Numbered from the stretch's first letter, positions 34,805-46,957 are shown. The stretch: 64,000 nucleotides of DNA from Methanosarcina sp. 2.H.T.1A.6 (GCF_000979455.1 NZ_JJOY01000005.1:1-64000); one strand, 5' to 3'. Numbers and translations are program-made. The notes: generated by a model not told the origin, from the letters alone.

Positions 34805-35638
34805 TTACACATCCACCTTGTTGAACCTCCAGAGTGACGTGGCTAACATTGTAAGGGCGAAGAACAGAAGACCCAGGAAAGATATGCTGATATCAGCTGG
34901 TGTATACATATAGTGAATACCCATTACAGAGAAGTTATCTCCTAAAGCAAAGTAGCGGATTCCGTTTGCCAGAAGTGTCAGCGGGTTAAACATTGAGAGA
35001 AACCTGAGGACAGCAGGGAAGGCATCAACGGGATATAACGCATTGCTTACGAAAAACAGGGGCATACTGAGAAGGGTAAGAATAGACTGCATTCCTTCCG
35101 GGTTCTCAATGGTGATGGCAATAGAACCGGAGAGGAAAAGGAAACCCAAAGTGAAAATCCCTACAAGCAAAAAGATGCCTGCGATTGCAATAAGAGTTTC
35201 AGTAAGTGTATACCCCAAAAAGAAATCCATTCCTATCAGTTTTCCGAATCCTATTATCATGGCAGTTTGAATAAATGCTTTTGTTACGCCGGAAAGCCCT
35301 ACCCCCAGAATGATGTGAAATCTGGGTGTCGGACTTGCGAGAGTTTCCCTTAGCAGGCTATATTTTTTGTCAAACATAAGAGAAGTCCCACCAAAAAGGC
35401 TGCTGAACAGCACATCCATAGCAATTATTCCTGCTCCCATATAGGAAAGGTAATCAACATTCTGTACCCCTTCGATGGGCGGGATCATAGAGGTCAGCTG
35501 GTCAAAACTCTCTGACATTGCAAGCCCGAAAAATGCCAGCCACATCACAGGCTGGATTAATGAACTGATAAGCATCGATTTAAATCTGAAAAACTTAAGC
35601 ATGTCTCGCCAGTATATGGCCCGAAATTCAAAATTCAT
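34805..35638 (-). CDS. ABC-2 type permease
   Basis: A 277-residue membrane protein with about six helices and the ABC-2 exporter pattern (YWRDMLKFFRFKS at the N-terminus; FFVSNALYPVDAFPAVLRFLSMFNPLTLLANGIRYF near the end). Its ATG overlaps the stop of the ATPase gene by four bases. With that ATPase it forms an exporter of the DrrAB/NatAB type; cargo unknown. Confidence 0.92.
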   Translation of the reverse strand: MNFEFRAIYWRDMLKFFRFKSMLISSLIQPVMWLAFFGLAMSESFDQLTSMIPPIEGVQNVDYLSYMGAGIIAMDVLFSSLFGGTSLMFDKKYSLLRETLASPTPRFHIILGVGLSGVTKAFIQTAMIIGFGKLIGMDFFLGYTLTETLIAIAGIFLLVGIFTLGFLFLSGSIAITIENPEGMQSILTLLSMPLFFVSNALYPVDAFPAVLRFLSMFNPLTLLANGIRYFALGDNFSVMGIHYMYTPADISISFLGLLFFALTMLATSLWRFNKVDV

Positions 35639-36624
35639 TCAGAGACCCCCATTGGTTCTATTCCTTCATATTTTTCCTGTGGTTCTCCTTCCCTCAAGCC
35701 ATGCCCTGTGTAGTGAACAAAAACATCATCCATTGAAGGTTTTTTAATGTTTATGGTTGTAATCTCTATTCCTGCCTGTCTGATCTTCTCTATAATTTGG
35801 GGAAGTACGTGAGTAACATCTTCTCCAATCATGACTCTCAAAGACTTTGTATCTTCTGTTACGGTTTTTACCGACCCGATTGCCCTTAAAATCTCTGCAA
35901 CAGTTTTATTATCGCCGGTTTCCAGATAAATCAGGTCTTTACCGAGTTTATTTTTTAATTCATTTGCAGTTCCGGTTACGATTATTTTTCCGTGGTCAAT
36001 TATGCTGATCCTGTCACTAAGCTGATCGGCTTCTTCCATATAGTGGGTGGTCAGGAATATCGTAGTGCCTTCTCTCTTAATCTCTCTCAAATACTCCCAC
36101 ATCCTCATTCTTGTCTGGATGTCAAACCCTATTGTCGGCTCATCCAGGAAAAGGACTGCAGGTTTTGTCATCAATCCCCTTGCAAGCTCAAGTCTCCTCT
36201 TCATACCACCACTCAGATCTTTTGCCAGGGTATCCCTTTTATTCTCCAGCTCTGTTAGCTTTAAAAGCTCTTCAATGCGTGCTTTTCTTTCTTTTTTTGG
36301 CATCGAATAGATCTTACCGTGGTATTCCAGATTTTCACATACAGTCATTTCATGATCAAGGCAAAGCATCTGAAAAACAATGCCTATTGACTTTCTTACG
36401 GATTTTGATTCCCTTGCCACATCATACCCGTTAACTCTGGCTTCTCCTTTCTGGATCTTCCGAAGCGTTGTAAGAATATTAATCACAGTACTCTTGCCAG
36501 CTCCGTTTGGACCAAGAAATGAGAATATTTCCCCCTCTTTTACAGTAAAACTGATATTATCAACGGCTTTTACAGAGCCATATGAGTGCTCAAGACTATC
36601 TACTTCTATGACATTTGCAGTCAT
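35635..36624 (-). CDS. ABC transporter ATP-binding protein
   Basis: A DrrA/NatA-type ATPase of about 329 residues: Walker A GPNGAGKST, signature LSGGMKRR, Walker B LFLDEPTIGFD, H-loop TTHYMEEAD, and a C-terminal regulatory extension. I place the start at the ATG 36624, just before the conserved VDSLEHSYGSVKAVDNISF region; the 21 residues encoded upstream to 36687 look unconserved. It is coupled to the permease gene by an ATGA overlap. Confidence 0.92.
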   Translation of the reverse strand: MTANVIEVDSLEHSYGSVKAVDNISFTVKEGEIFSFLGPNGAGKSTVINILTTLRKIQKGEARVNGYDVARESKSVRKSIGIVFQMLCLDHEMTVCENLEYHGKIYSMPKKERKARIEELLKLTELENKRDTLAKDLSGGMKRRLELARGLMTKPAVLFLDEPTIGFDIQTRMRMWEYLREIKREGTTIFLTTHYMEEADQLSDRISIIDHGKIIVTGTANELKNKLGKDLIYLETGDNKTVAEILRAIGSVKTVTEDTKSLRVMIGEDVTHVLPQIIEKIRQAGIEITTINIKKPSMDDVFVHYTGHGLREGEPQEKYEGIEPMGVSE

Positions 36625-36687
36625 CTCTAAATCAACCCCCTTCCCCCTGCTGTATTGAACGTACCCCATCACTCTGACTGACCCCAA

Positions 36688-37598
36688 ATTTTGAGTGATA
36701 AGTGATTCAGGATATTTGTTGAATCAATTAAGTTCGGATAAATATCAAGATAGTTTTACACGAGTAGTTGTCTCTCAGATGGCTTATATAACTAGGAAAT
36801 ATAGATTCGAAACTATCTTCTCATAAGCTCTTTGTTTTCTGTTTTCAATGCCTGAGAGATACCTAAGATCCTGTTTAATCTTTCTTTCTTTCGTTAATTA
36901 AATGGCCAATAACTTTCCCGAGTTTGTTTTTTCAAAATTAATTTTTTTCATAACAATTTTTATTCAATGCAGATTATAAATCCGAAATAGATATCTTTAT
37001 ATATTATCATGACCTGCCAAAAGCCGGTACACTTCTTTTGAATCAACTGATAAATTCTGGACTCTGAAGTTAGAATGAAATTTGAGAAACTGCTCTTAAA
37101 AAAATCCGATAACAATTACTTTAAAGTTCATGAAAGTTCCAGAATAATTGAGACCGAAATTCCATTGTATCCTGTATCGTGATCTGCTTCTTGTTTTATA
37201 CTTATTCTCTTGTAACCAACTCAGGCACTTATAGTTATGCGGTAACCTAATTCTAGTACTGAAATAATTGAACTAGAGCCTGATTATTAATCTCATGCCG
37301 GCCCAAAAATCCAACTATGATTATATTTTTAAGTCAGATGCATAAGCAGCTTGTATTTAATTACCAAAATAATGATAACTATCCTGCCTGGGTAAAGCAA
37401 CGTCAATAGCCATCTTCATTACGATTCAATGGGCAAATTTCAGTGAGCTTATTTTCTTTAATTGTTGGCGATAGATTCGGTTTTTCTTTTTTCATTAGTT
37501 AGTTACCAGACGTGTCTGTTACGTCTAAATTGATATCAAACAACTGATTTTTGGTAGGCTGGATAGTTGCCAAATTATGACTTAAATACCTTGGCGAA
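36688..37598. other. Long intergenic region upstream of amtB
   Basis: About 900 bases with no strong gene. A 35-codon frame at 37075-37182 has coding-like composition but no ribosome site. The region separates the leftward ABC operon from the rightward amtB operon and probably holds both promoters. Confidence 0.45.
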
Positions 37599-37601
37599 AT
37601 C

Positions 37602-37645
37602 TTTAAATATCTAAAAGTAGACAACCACTTACCGGTAGCCGGTAA
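37602..37645 (+). promoter_or_regulatory. amtB promoter with palindromic operator
   Basis: A TATA box TTTAAATAT (37602-37610), preceded by a CGAAA BRE-like element, is followed by the perfect palindrome TTACCGG-TAG-CCGGTAA (37629-37645). The palindrome sits where the transcription start is expected, about 25 bases after the TATA box. This is the layout of a repressor site; the archaeal nitrogen repressor NrpR is the likely binder, although the sequence is not its classic GGAA-N6-TTCC form. Confidence 0.7.
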
Positions 37646-37669
37646 AACACAGGGAGGCAAAAGAACAGT

Positions 37670-39428
<1,759 letters not shown>

Positions 39429-39506
39429 CCAGGCACCTCTTTTTTTCCATTTTAACCTCATTAATTCTCAAATACTGAAACGATTCAAGGAATAAGGCAA
39501 GATACC

Positions 39507-39938
39507 ATGATGACCGAATTCAAATCCGAAACTCCTACCTTTGAGATTCCCCGCGGATACAGCATGTCTGTAATTAATTTATATTTCTGGGTAGGACTGG
39601 TTTCCGCAATCCTGCTAAGAGGTATAATCATAGCTGACCACTACAGTGTTTTCTGGGGAAAGGCAATATGGTATCTTGGAGTCGCAGGTTACCTCTGGTT
39701 CTTCACACACAGATACCATATTGCAAAACGAAGGTTTAGTGTGGTTAAAGACCTGAGTCTGCTTGAAAAGGTAAGGGCCAGACAGAAACTTTCAGAAAAA
39801 GATCTTGAAGGAATGGAATATCTGCTATGGAGCCTTTCCGTATCAAAAGAGCGTGCAAATTACCTTGTAATTTCAGTGTTCTCAGTAATAGCAATTGCCC
39901 TGTCCCTGAGCCTTGACCTGGGAATCCTGAAACTCTGA
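39507..39938 (+). CDS. Membrane protein downstream of glnK
   Basis: A 143-residue protein with an N-terminal cytoplasmic stretch, two membrane helices (about 22-41 and 50-68), a charged middle (RRFSVVKDLSLLEKVRARQKLSEKDLEG) and a C-terminal helix (VISVFSVIAIALSLSLDLGIL). No family is recognised. It follows glnK by 78 bases in the same direction and may belong to the nitrogen operon. Confidence 0.75.
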   Translation: MMTEFKSETPTFEIPRGYSMSVINLYFWVGLVSAILLRGIIIADHYSVFWGKAIWYLGVAGYLWFFTHRYHIAKRRFSVVKDLSLLEKVRARQKLSEKDLEGMEYLLWSLSVSKERANYLVISVFSVIAIALSLSLDLGILKL

Positions 39939-40643
39939 AAAAGGTTCCCCTCATCTGAAATAAATTCTTTCTACAGGAACCTTTCAATACTTTTTTCTTT
40001 GTTTTTTACAGTTTGTTTTTACACATCTATGATTTCTTTGAGCTTTAATTTATGGAGCGAAGTGTAAAACCTCCGGTTTAGCCTATGGGATATAAGCATC
40101 AACTTCAACATAGTTATTTTGAGGGCCTTTGCACTTGAAAAACTCTCTTAAAAGACTCTAAGTACTACAGAGAAGAGTTGCCCCAAAGCAAAAAGGCTCA
40201 ATAAATAGTGAAAAGGCAAAACGAAAACTTTCAAAGCTCCATGAAAAAAATAAGCAATCATAGACACGATTTTCAACACAAACTCTCTTTTAAACTTATT
40301 AGCGAAAACCAGGTAATAGGTGTCTAAACTCTGAATGTTAGAGGGTAATTCACTAATGTATCGATTCCAAAATAAGCCTCTTATTTTGTAGTGTAAATTC
40401 GTGATTTATAGGCAGATTTAAAAGTCCAAGTTTGTGAACATACTTTGGAATCGCAGTACTAGTAATAGCTATATACCAATGGAAAATAATAACAAGGTAG
40501 TTTCTGGGGACGATTAAGAGAACAGGTAGTTCTTTTCAGGATTCAGTACTATGGCCTGAAGTCGTGCTTTAGATAACGAAAAATGATTTTTGTCTAAAAT
40601 CTGAGGTGAGAACATAATAGAAACAGAGTCCGAACAGATACGT
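39939..40643. other. 700-base intergenic region upstream of the peroxiredoxin
   Basis: No gene supported. It contains the perfect hairpin at 40368-40388 and a GAGGTGA at 40603-40609 that is 35 bases from the peroxiredoxin ATG, too far to serve it directly. Confidence 0.5.
40368..40388. repeat. Perfect 9-bp hairpin in the peroxiredoxin upstream region
   Basis: CAAAATAAG, CCT, CTTATTTTG: a perfect inverted repeat with a three-base loop. It could be an operator or a terminator of the nitrogen operon upstream. Confidence 0.6.
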
Positions 40644-41303
40644 ATGCCTCTTATTGGGGATGATGCTCCTTCATTTGCTGCAGTGACAACACAGGGAATG
40701 CTCAATTTCCCCGAGGACTATAAAGGGAAATGGGTCATCCTGTTCAGTCATCCTGCAGACTTCACGCCCGTATGCACGACAGAATTCATGACATTTGCCA
40801 GTATGCAGGAAGAGTTCCGAAAAATGAACACCGAACTTATAGGGCTCTCTATAGATAGCGTCTTTTCCCATATTGCCTGGCTTAAGCGGATCGAAGAAAA
40901 AATAGAATATAAAGGGATGAAAAATCTCGAAGTGAAATTCCCGGTGATAGCTGACCTGAAGATGGACGTTGCCAAAAAATATGGTATGCTCCAGCCAAAT
41001 GCCTCAACCACGCAGGCTGTAAGAGCCGTATTTATTATAGACCCGAATGCAAAAATCAGGGCAATGCTTTACTATCCACTGTCAACCGGAAGGAATATGC
41101 AGGAAATTAAGAGGCTCGTGACCGCCCTGCAGAAAAATGAAGCCGAGAAAGTCGCAACTCCTGCCAACTGGCAGCCAGGAGACGACGTAATCATTCCGCC
41201 TCCAAATACAATGGAAGCAGTCAAAGAAAGGCTTGGAAAAACAGAAGAAGGCAAGTCATGCCTTGACTGGTTTATATGCCTTAAAAAAGACAGTCAAAAA
41301 TAA
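40644..41303 (+). CDS. Thioredoxin peroxidase (peroxiredoxin)
   Basis: A 219-residue archaeal peroxiredoxin of the Prx6-like 2-Cys group. The peroxidatic Cys44 is in HPADFTPVCTTEF, and the C-terminal pair Cys206 and Cys212 (CLDWFIC) matches the spacing of the Aeropyrum enzyme. It reduces hydrogen peroxide and alkyl peroxides, relevant for an anaerobe exposed to oxygen. The ATG gives the standard N-terminus (MPLIGDDAPSF). Confidence 0.95.
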   Translation: MPLIGDDAPSFAAVTTQGMLNFPEDYKGKWVILFSHPADFTPVCTTEFMTFASMQEEFRKMNTELIGLSIDSVFSHIAWLKRIEEKIEYKGMKNLEVKFPVIADLKMDVAKKYGMLQPNASTTQAVRAVFIIDPNAKIRAMLYYPLSTGRNMQEIKRLVTALQKNEAEKVATPANWQPGDDVIIPPPNTMEAVKERLGKTEEGKSCLDWFICLKKDSQK

Positions 41304-41939
41304 GTTAAAAACAATAAATCATATTATTTTTTCCTTTTTTCAATAGTAATCTCGCAGAGGGTAAGGGTTTAGGTGAGGATTAAACATGATGAATTTGAAG
41401 AGGGACCTCTTACCCCCATAAGAGATTCCCTCTGGCGAACGAAGAAGGTCCAAAACTCCGTTTCGCCATATTTATCTCAATTTTTCATTCAGCTTTTGCT
41501 TATTTCAGGTTTCAATTAATCGTGATTTTCTAACCTGTAAACATTCCAACTTTAGAACATTCTATTCAAGTTCTCCAGGGCTGCGAATTTTTTCCATTAA
41601 TAACGACATTCGTCAGCGAACTGAATTAATCACAATTGAAAGCTGGACATGAAATATGAAGTATGACCCCCCGTCAGCCCCAATCTTTCATGTTCAGCTT
41701 GATTCTTAGATATAGATTATATTGAATCCACTAATATATAATATTTACTGGCATTTATCACAATTGATCATTAACTATTACTGAAAAATTAAAAGCAATA
41801 AGCAGGAAAAAAGGCCAAAGACAGAAAAGAGGAATTAATTAGCTCTAAATCTAATTTTATCTTAATAAATTTGCGTTTTGAAAACTTATTCAAAAGAAAA
41901 ATACTGATCGAAAATTAAAAAGAAGGAAGGAATCGGATT
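41304..41939. other. Intergenic region with a bulged hairpin
   Basis: 636 bases between the peroxiredoxin and proC genes, which converge. At 41400-41432, GAGGGA/TCCCTC and CTCTTA/TAAGAG form a 12-pair stem with small bulges around a C-rich loop. It could be a 3' structure or a small RNA; no gene is seen. Confidence 0.5.
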
Positions 41940-42752
41940 TTATTTTTTTCCGAGTTCCTTTGAGCGTTCACTTGCCCTTATAACGGCATTCATAAAGGCA
42001 GCCCTGATTCCGGCTTCTTCAAGGGCGTGAACCCCCTGAATAGTAGTTCCGGCAGGAGATGTAACCATATCTTTGAGTTCTCCGGGGTGCATGCCTGTTT
42101 CAAGCACCATTTTTGCGGCTCCGAGCACAGTCTGGGCTGCAAGGGCAAGGGCGCTCTTTCTATCCATCCCCTCAAGGACAGCCCCATCAGCCATTGCTTC
42201 AATAACCGGGAAAATGAACGCAGGTCCGCTGCCCGAAAGTCCTGTAACTGCATCCATCAGAGATTCCGGCACCTGGACTGCTGTGCCAACCGCAGAAAAT
42301 ATCTCAAGGGCAGCTTTCAGATCATCAGGAGTGGCATTCTTTCCTGGGGAAATTCCTGAAGCGGCTTCAGAAACTGTCGCTGCTATGTTTGGCATCACGC
42401 GCACAACCCTGGTGCCTTCGAGGAGAGCAGCTTCGTAGGTGGAGATAGGTACTCCTGCAGCAATTGATATTAAGAGTTTTTCTGAAGTTATATCATTTCT
42501 CATATTTGCGAGCACCGAGCCAAGGGTCTGGGGTTTTACTGCAAGGATAAGAATATCCGAATCCCGGACGATATCAGCGTTGTTCGTTGATACCCTGATT
42601 CCCAGTTTTGCCTGCAGCTCTTTCAAAAAGGGCTCGTATACATCACTTGCACCTATATTTTCAGGCTTTACGATTCCGGCTTTAATGATGCCCTGCATGA
42701 GAGCAGAGCCCATTTTTCCTGCTCCTATGAATCCTATTTTTTGATCTGTCAT
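41940..42752 (-). CDS. proC: Pyrroline-5-carboxylate reductase ProC
   Basis: A 270-residue NAD(P)H-dependent enzyme for the last step of proline synthesis. It has the Rossmann start IGFIGAGKMGSALMQGI, AVKPQTL, and the signature GLSGSGPAFIF...AMADGAVLEGM near the C-terminus. It lies downstream of proA and proB in the same direction, separated by 223 bases. Confidence 0.96.
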   Translation of the reverse strand: MTDQKIGFIGAGKMGSALMQGIIKAGIVKPENIGASDVYEPFLKELQAKLGIRVSTNNADIVRDSDILILAVKPQTLGSVLANMRNDITSEKLLISIAAGVPISTYEAALLEGTRVVRVMPNIAATVSEAASGISPGKNATPDDLKAALEIFSAVGTAVQVPESLMDAVTGLSGSGPAFIFPVIEAMADGAVLEGMDRKSALALAAQTVLGAAKMVLETGMHPGELKDMVTSPAGTTIQGVHALEEAGIRAAFMNAVIRASERSKELGKK

Positions 42753-42975
42753 ATATGAAATCTCCTTATTTCCAGAAAATAATTGTAAATTAACTTTAAA
42801 TTTGAAATGAACTGGTTTCGAAGCTCACCTGCAAGAGGTTAATTTCAAAACATGCCTGCATTTATTACCTGTTGAAGCTTCGGAAACTCAATAGCACCGG
42901 TTAGACTCCCTGGATCGATAATACTGGTTTCCAGGACCAGAGGAGATCCGGGAAATCTTCCTGAGCTCGATGGAT

Positions 42976-44133
42976 TTAGTTTAACTCTTCCAGTATGCCG
43001 ATATTTTCTTTCTTTATAACATTATCATAATTATTATAGCCCAGAATATTTTCAATCTGATTTGTGTGGGCTCCTTTGATTTTGATAAGTTCTTCGGAGT
43101 TATAGTCTGTAATTCCTTTTGCAAAGACCCTGCCTTCACACTCGAGTTTCACGACGTCTCCCCTATCAAAAGTTCCCTCAATACCCACAATGCCTGCCGG
43201 AAGGAGGCTGTTTTTTCCCAGAACAGCAGCTTTCGCCCCGGCGTCCACACGGACAGTTCCTGAGGCCCTGGCAAGAATAATCCAGCGGGCGCGGTTTTTC
43301 TGAATATGCCTTTCAGCAAGGAAGAGAGTTCCGATATCTTCTCCGGAGAGAATCTTCAGGATAATATTCTCGATTTCACTGTTTGCGATTACGACATAGC
43401 AGCCTGCCATGCTGCAGATCTTTGCAGCTTTTATCTTGGTCCGCATTCCCCCCACACCCTTGAAGCTTGTAGGGTCACCCCCATAGCTCTCGATTTCAGG
43501 CGTGATCTTTTTTATGAGGGTCAGCAGTCTTGCATCACTATGCGTTTTTGGGTTCTTGTCAAAGAGGCCGTCAATGTCCGAAAGGATGATCAGTAGATCG
43601 GCATCAATTTTGCTTGCAACCATTGCAGAGAGTTTGTCATTGTCCCCGAATATTGCTTCAATCTCGTTTGTACAGGTACAGTCGTTTTCGTTTATTATCG
43701 GGACGACACCATACTCCAGAAGGGTTGAAATGCTGTTTCTCAGGTTAAGGTAGGTTACGCGATCGGAATAGAATTCGTAGGTAAGAAGTATCTGGGCTAC
43801 TTTCATCCCGTACCTGGAAAAAGCCTTGATCCAGTCCTGCATCAGTATGCTCTGCCCCACAGCTGCAGCTGCCTGTCTTATAGGGATCTCACGGGGTTTA
43901 GGGGCTATGCCCATCTCGTTAAGCCCGACGCCTATTGCTCCCGAACTTACAAGGATTACTTCTTTTCCCTGTTTTCGCAGCTCGGATACCTGAGCTGCGA
44001 TGCTTTCCATGAAGGCCGGGTCAATGTTGCAGTTTTCCTTTGTATGGTCACAGCCTTTTCTGGTGATCGAAGAAGTTCCAATCTTAATAACGATTTTATT
44101 AACATCACGGAAGAATTGTTCTCTATCTGTCAA
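42976..44133 (-). CDS. proB: Glutamate 5-kinase ProB
   Basis: A 385-residue kinase for the first step of proline synthesis. The amino-acid kinase domain has VIKIGTSSITRKG, LVSSGAIGVGLNEM and INENDC; the C-terminal 90 residues form a PUA domain, as in bacterial ProB. An insertion carries CDHTKENC near the N-terminus. Confidence 0.95.
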   Translation of the reverse strand: MTDREQFFRDVNKIVIKIGTSSITRKGCDHTKENCNIDPAFMESIAAQVSELRKQGKEVILVSSGAIGVGLNEMGIAPKPREIPIRQAAAAVGQSILMQDWIKAFSRYGMKVAQILLTYEFYSDRVTYLNLRNSISTLLEYGVVPIINENDCTCTNEIEAIFGDNDKLSAMVASKIDADLLIILSDIDGLFDKNPKTHSDARLLTLIKKITPEIESYGGDPTSFKGVGGMRTKIKAAKICSMAGCYVVIANSEIENIILKILSGEDIGTLFLAERHIQKNRARWIILARASGTVRVDAGAKAAVLGKNSLLPAGIVGIEGTFDRGDVVKLECEGRVFAKGITDYNSEELIKIKGAHTNQIENILGYNNYDNVIKKENIGILEELN

Positions 44134-44271
44134 TGGAAGTGCCTCTTAAGGTTATTTGGAAAATGGCTGCAGATGATCTCAGCTGCAGTCGGGATTTCCG
44201 GTTTTTGCACTTAACCTGCGCTGGTATTTCAATTCAAATATATAAACATATCATAAATATTCAAGGATGTA

Positions 44272-45615
44272 TTAATTCACATCCTTGAACTTAAGGTCAA
44301 GCTTCCTGTGAGTATAGGGTTTTGCGTTTTCTCCTGCATAGTCGGCAACAACCTGACCTTTACCCATAAGAATATACTTGTAAATCAGCAGCCCTTCCAT
44401 GCCAACAGGTCCACGGGAGTGAATCTTGTTTGTACTGATTCCGACCTCTGCGCCTTTTCCATAACGGTATCCGTCTGCAAAACGGGTAGAGGCGTTCACC
44501 ATAACGCTTGAAGAGTCGACAAGCCCTATGAACTCTTTTCTCCTGGATGCATTTTCCGTGATTATTCCATCGGTGTGGTGGGAGCCGAAGGTGTTTATAT
44601 GGCCAATTGCTTCTTTTATGGTATCTACGAGCTTTATTGAAAGGATAAGGTCGTTATATTCAAGACTCCAGTCCTCTTCGGTAGCCTTTGAGAGAGGAGA
44701 AAGCCCCTTTTCTGCAAGCAGAGAATAGCTGTCCTCGTCACAGCGCAGTTGCACTCCGGCCTCTATGTACATTTCTGCCATCTTCGGCAGGAAAGCTTCC
44801 GCAATCCCGCGGTTTATAAGAAGAGTTTCAATAGCGTTGCATACTGCAGGGTACTGGACCTTAGCATCAAAACATACCTTCCAGGCTGTGTCCAGATCTG
44901 CAAACTCATCTACATAGATATGGCAGATCCCGCTTGTGTGCCCGAGTACCGGGATTTTTGTATTATCCTGAATGAACTTGACAAACTCATTGGAGCCTCT
45001 GGGGATCAGGAGATCTACATACGCATCAAGGCTTAGAAGGCTCATGATCTCTTCTCTGGTTTCCATTAGCTGGAAGGCTCCTTTCGGCATACCCTCGGTG
45101 GATTCTATGGCTTTTACAAGAATTTCGAAAATTGTGCGGTTTGACTCCCTGGCTTCACTTCCGCCTTTGAAAATAGTTGCATTTCCGCTCTTCAGACAAA
45201 GAGACATTACCTGAGGCACCACATCAGGCCGGGATTCAAAAATTACTCCTATCAGGCCTATAGGGCAGCTAACCTGATAGAGGACCAGATCATTGTCCAG
45301 TTCGAGTGTGGAAAGAGTATCCCCTACAGGGTCTTTGAGCCTTATTACATCCCTGATTCCTGCGATCATCCCGTCGACCTTTGAGTCAGTGACCTTAAGC
45401 CTATCTACAAGGGCCTGGGTGAGCTTCCCGGCGGTTTTTAGTCCGGCTGCATATTCAAGGTCCTTTACATTTGCCTCAAGGATAGATTTTCTTTCTCTAT
45501 CCAGAGCTTCTGCCATAGCCTCAAGAGCCCTGTTTTTTACCTCTTCGCTTACATCGGAAAGCTCAATTGAAGCTTTTTTTGCCTTAATCACTTTAGTTTC
45601 AATATCTTTAGCCAT
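44272..45615 (-). CDS. proA: Gamma-glutamyl phosphate reductase ProA
   Basis: A 447-residue aldehyde-dehydrogenase-fold enzyme for the second step of proline synthesis. The catalytic cysteine is in VQYPAVCNAIETLL, and FGSHHTDGI and NASTRFADGYRYGKGAEVGISTNK are family motifs. The ATG at 45615 follows GGTGA with six-base spacing; the 13 residues upstream in the longer frame are not conserved. It leads the minus-strand proA-proB-proC group. Confidence 0.95.
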   Translation of the reverse strand: MAKDIETKVIKAKKASIELSDVSEEVKNRALEAMAEALDRERKSILEANVKDLEYAAGLKTAGKLTQALVDRLKVTDSKVDGMIAGIRDVIRLKDPVGDTLSTLELDNDLVLYQVSCPIGLIGVIFESRPDVVPQVMSLCLKSGNATIFKGGSEARESNRTIFEILVKAIESTEGMPKGAFQLMETREEIMSLLSLDAYVDLLIPRGSNEFVKFIQDNTKIPVLGHTSGICHIYVDEFADLDTAWKVCFDAKVQYPAVCNAIETLLINRGIAEAFLPKMAEMYIEAGVQLRCDEDSYSLLAEKGLSPLSKATEEDWSLEYNDLILSIKLVDTIKEAIGHINTFGSHHTDGIITENASRRKEFIGLVDSSSVMVNASTRFADGYRYGKGAEVGISTNKIHSRGPVGMEGLLIYKYILMGKGQVVADYAGENAKPYTHRKLDLKFKDVN

Positions 45616-45654
45616 ATATTCACCGTCTTTATGTAATAACCCTGAACGCTTCAA

Positions 45655-46540
45655 CCGGATAAGCTGGTAACATGCTCTTTAACCGAATCCAATTTATTGA
45701 ACCAGACTTACCGGGTCAAAGATCTACTTAAGATATAATACTTAAAATGTAATTTATTGAGATTATAAGAGGAAGAACTAAATCAATAGAATATTTGATT
45801 TTTTTTTCATGCATGGAGATGAAAAAAGAATCAAGAGAGTCCTATGATAAATATTTTTGTATGCCGTCTCGGTATATGATATGGCAAGGTTCTAAATAAA
45901 AGATACCATTTAGCGAAGTAATTTTTGGTCCCTGTGACAGAATCAAATAGTTATGTTTATATCATTCTTCTTTTATTCAATTTATATCGATATTTATGGG
46001 GTTTATAAAAATCCGCTTGAAGCTGGAATATTTCCTGATTTTATAATTAGCCCGGAGAAATATCTCCATTCATGCTGAAATTGGGAATTAAAAAATGTAG
46101 TTTACAGGATCAACAAGAGAATATTATATTACTATAAATAAAAAACTCATTTCTTAAATAACTCAACTAAATCGGATTTAAGGAAAGTTCTCCTGTTATC
46201 AAAATATTATTTCAAAACGAATATATATACGATGCATATAACTATAAAATATGCGGCTTCATTTCATGGAGGCGCATACGATATCTTGAAAAAAGAAATT
46301 GTAGAACCCCCTGTAATTTTTGAGCATATTTTGCATAAGAAGGAAGGCGGACAAATATTAAGGCCCCGAAACTGGCCATTTTTAACATTATTATTTAACA
46401 TTATTATATATGATGAGGATGCCATATCCGCCTGGACAAATCATGGTAATCCACTAAGCCGTTTCATAAACAAAGTTTATTATAGGGGTAGATCTATATC
46501 GAAATGGGGATAACTTCAGTTGATTGGTGGTGTGTAAAAA
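45655..46540. other. AT-rich intergenic region
   Basis: About 890 bases between divergent proA and DUF356 genes. A 93-codon frame at 46232-46513 has no ribosome site or motif. Several TATA-like runs occur near 46200-46230. Confidence 0.45.
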
Positions 46541-46957
46541 ATGAAATCATTCGCGTTAGTCCGGGCAGACGACTCGGATAAAGTAAAAATAGCATTACAT
46601 GACCTAGAACGATACGGACATATTCAATTTTCAGCGACTCCGAAATGTATTGAACCAAACTATGCTGATGAGCTTCTTGTAAATGTAATGGGCGTATCAC
46701 TCAAGTCAAAATGCAACTCTGCAGCCCTTGTGGAGTTGAATAATCACGCTGGAGCGGCTATTAGCAGGTTGAAGAAGATTCACCCCCCTGCGCATATAAT
46801 TATTATCAGTCCAAGGCATAAAATGTTTGAAGAGCTGGCTGGCAAATTTCAAAAATATCCGGAATTTGACAGAACATTCAATCATCAAAAAAACCCGCAA
46901 AGTATGGATCTGATTCCGGATAATGCAGAATCATCCAATCCCATGCATAAAGAATAA
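46541..46957 (+). CDS. DUF356-like methanogen protein
   Basis: A 138-residue protein beginning MKSFALVRADDSDKVKIALHDLERYGHI, which resembles the methanogen DUF356 family; function unknown. GGTGGTG precedes the ATG. The C-terminal 30 residues are polar and variable. Confidence 0.7.
   Translation: MKSFALVRADDSDKVKIALHDLERYGHIQFSATPKCIEPNYADELLVNVMGVSLKSKCNSAALVELNNHAGAAISRLKKIHPPAHIIIISPRHKMFEELAGKFQKYPEFDRTFNHQKNPQSMDLIPDNAESSNPMHKE

Noticed and set aside
37075-37182. 35-codon frame in the amtB upstream region
   Set aside because: Composition looks coding but there is no ribosome site; too little evidence to call.
46232-46513. 93-codon frame before DUF356
   Set aside because: No ribosome site, no motif, overlaps what looks like promoter DNA.
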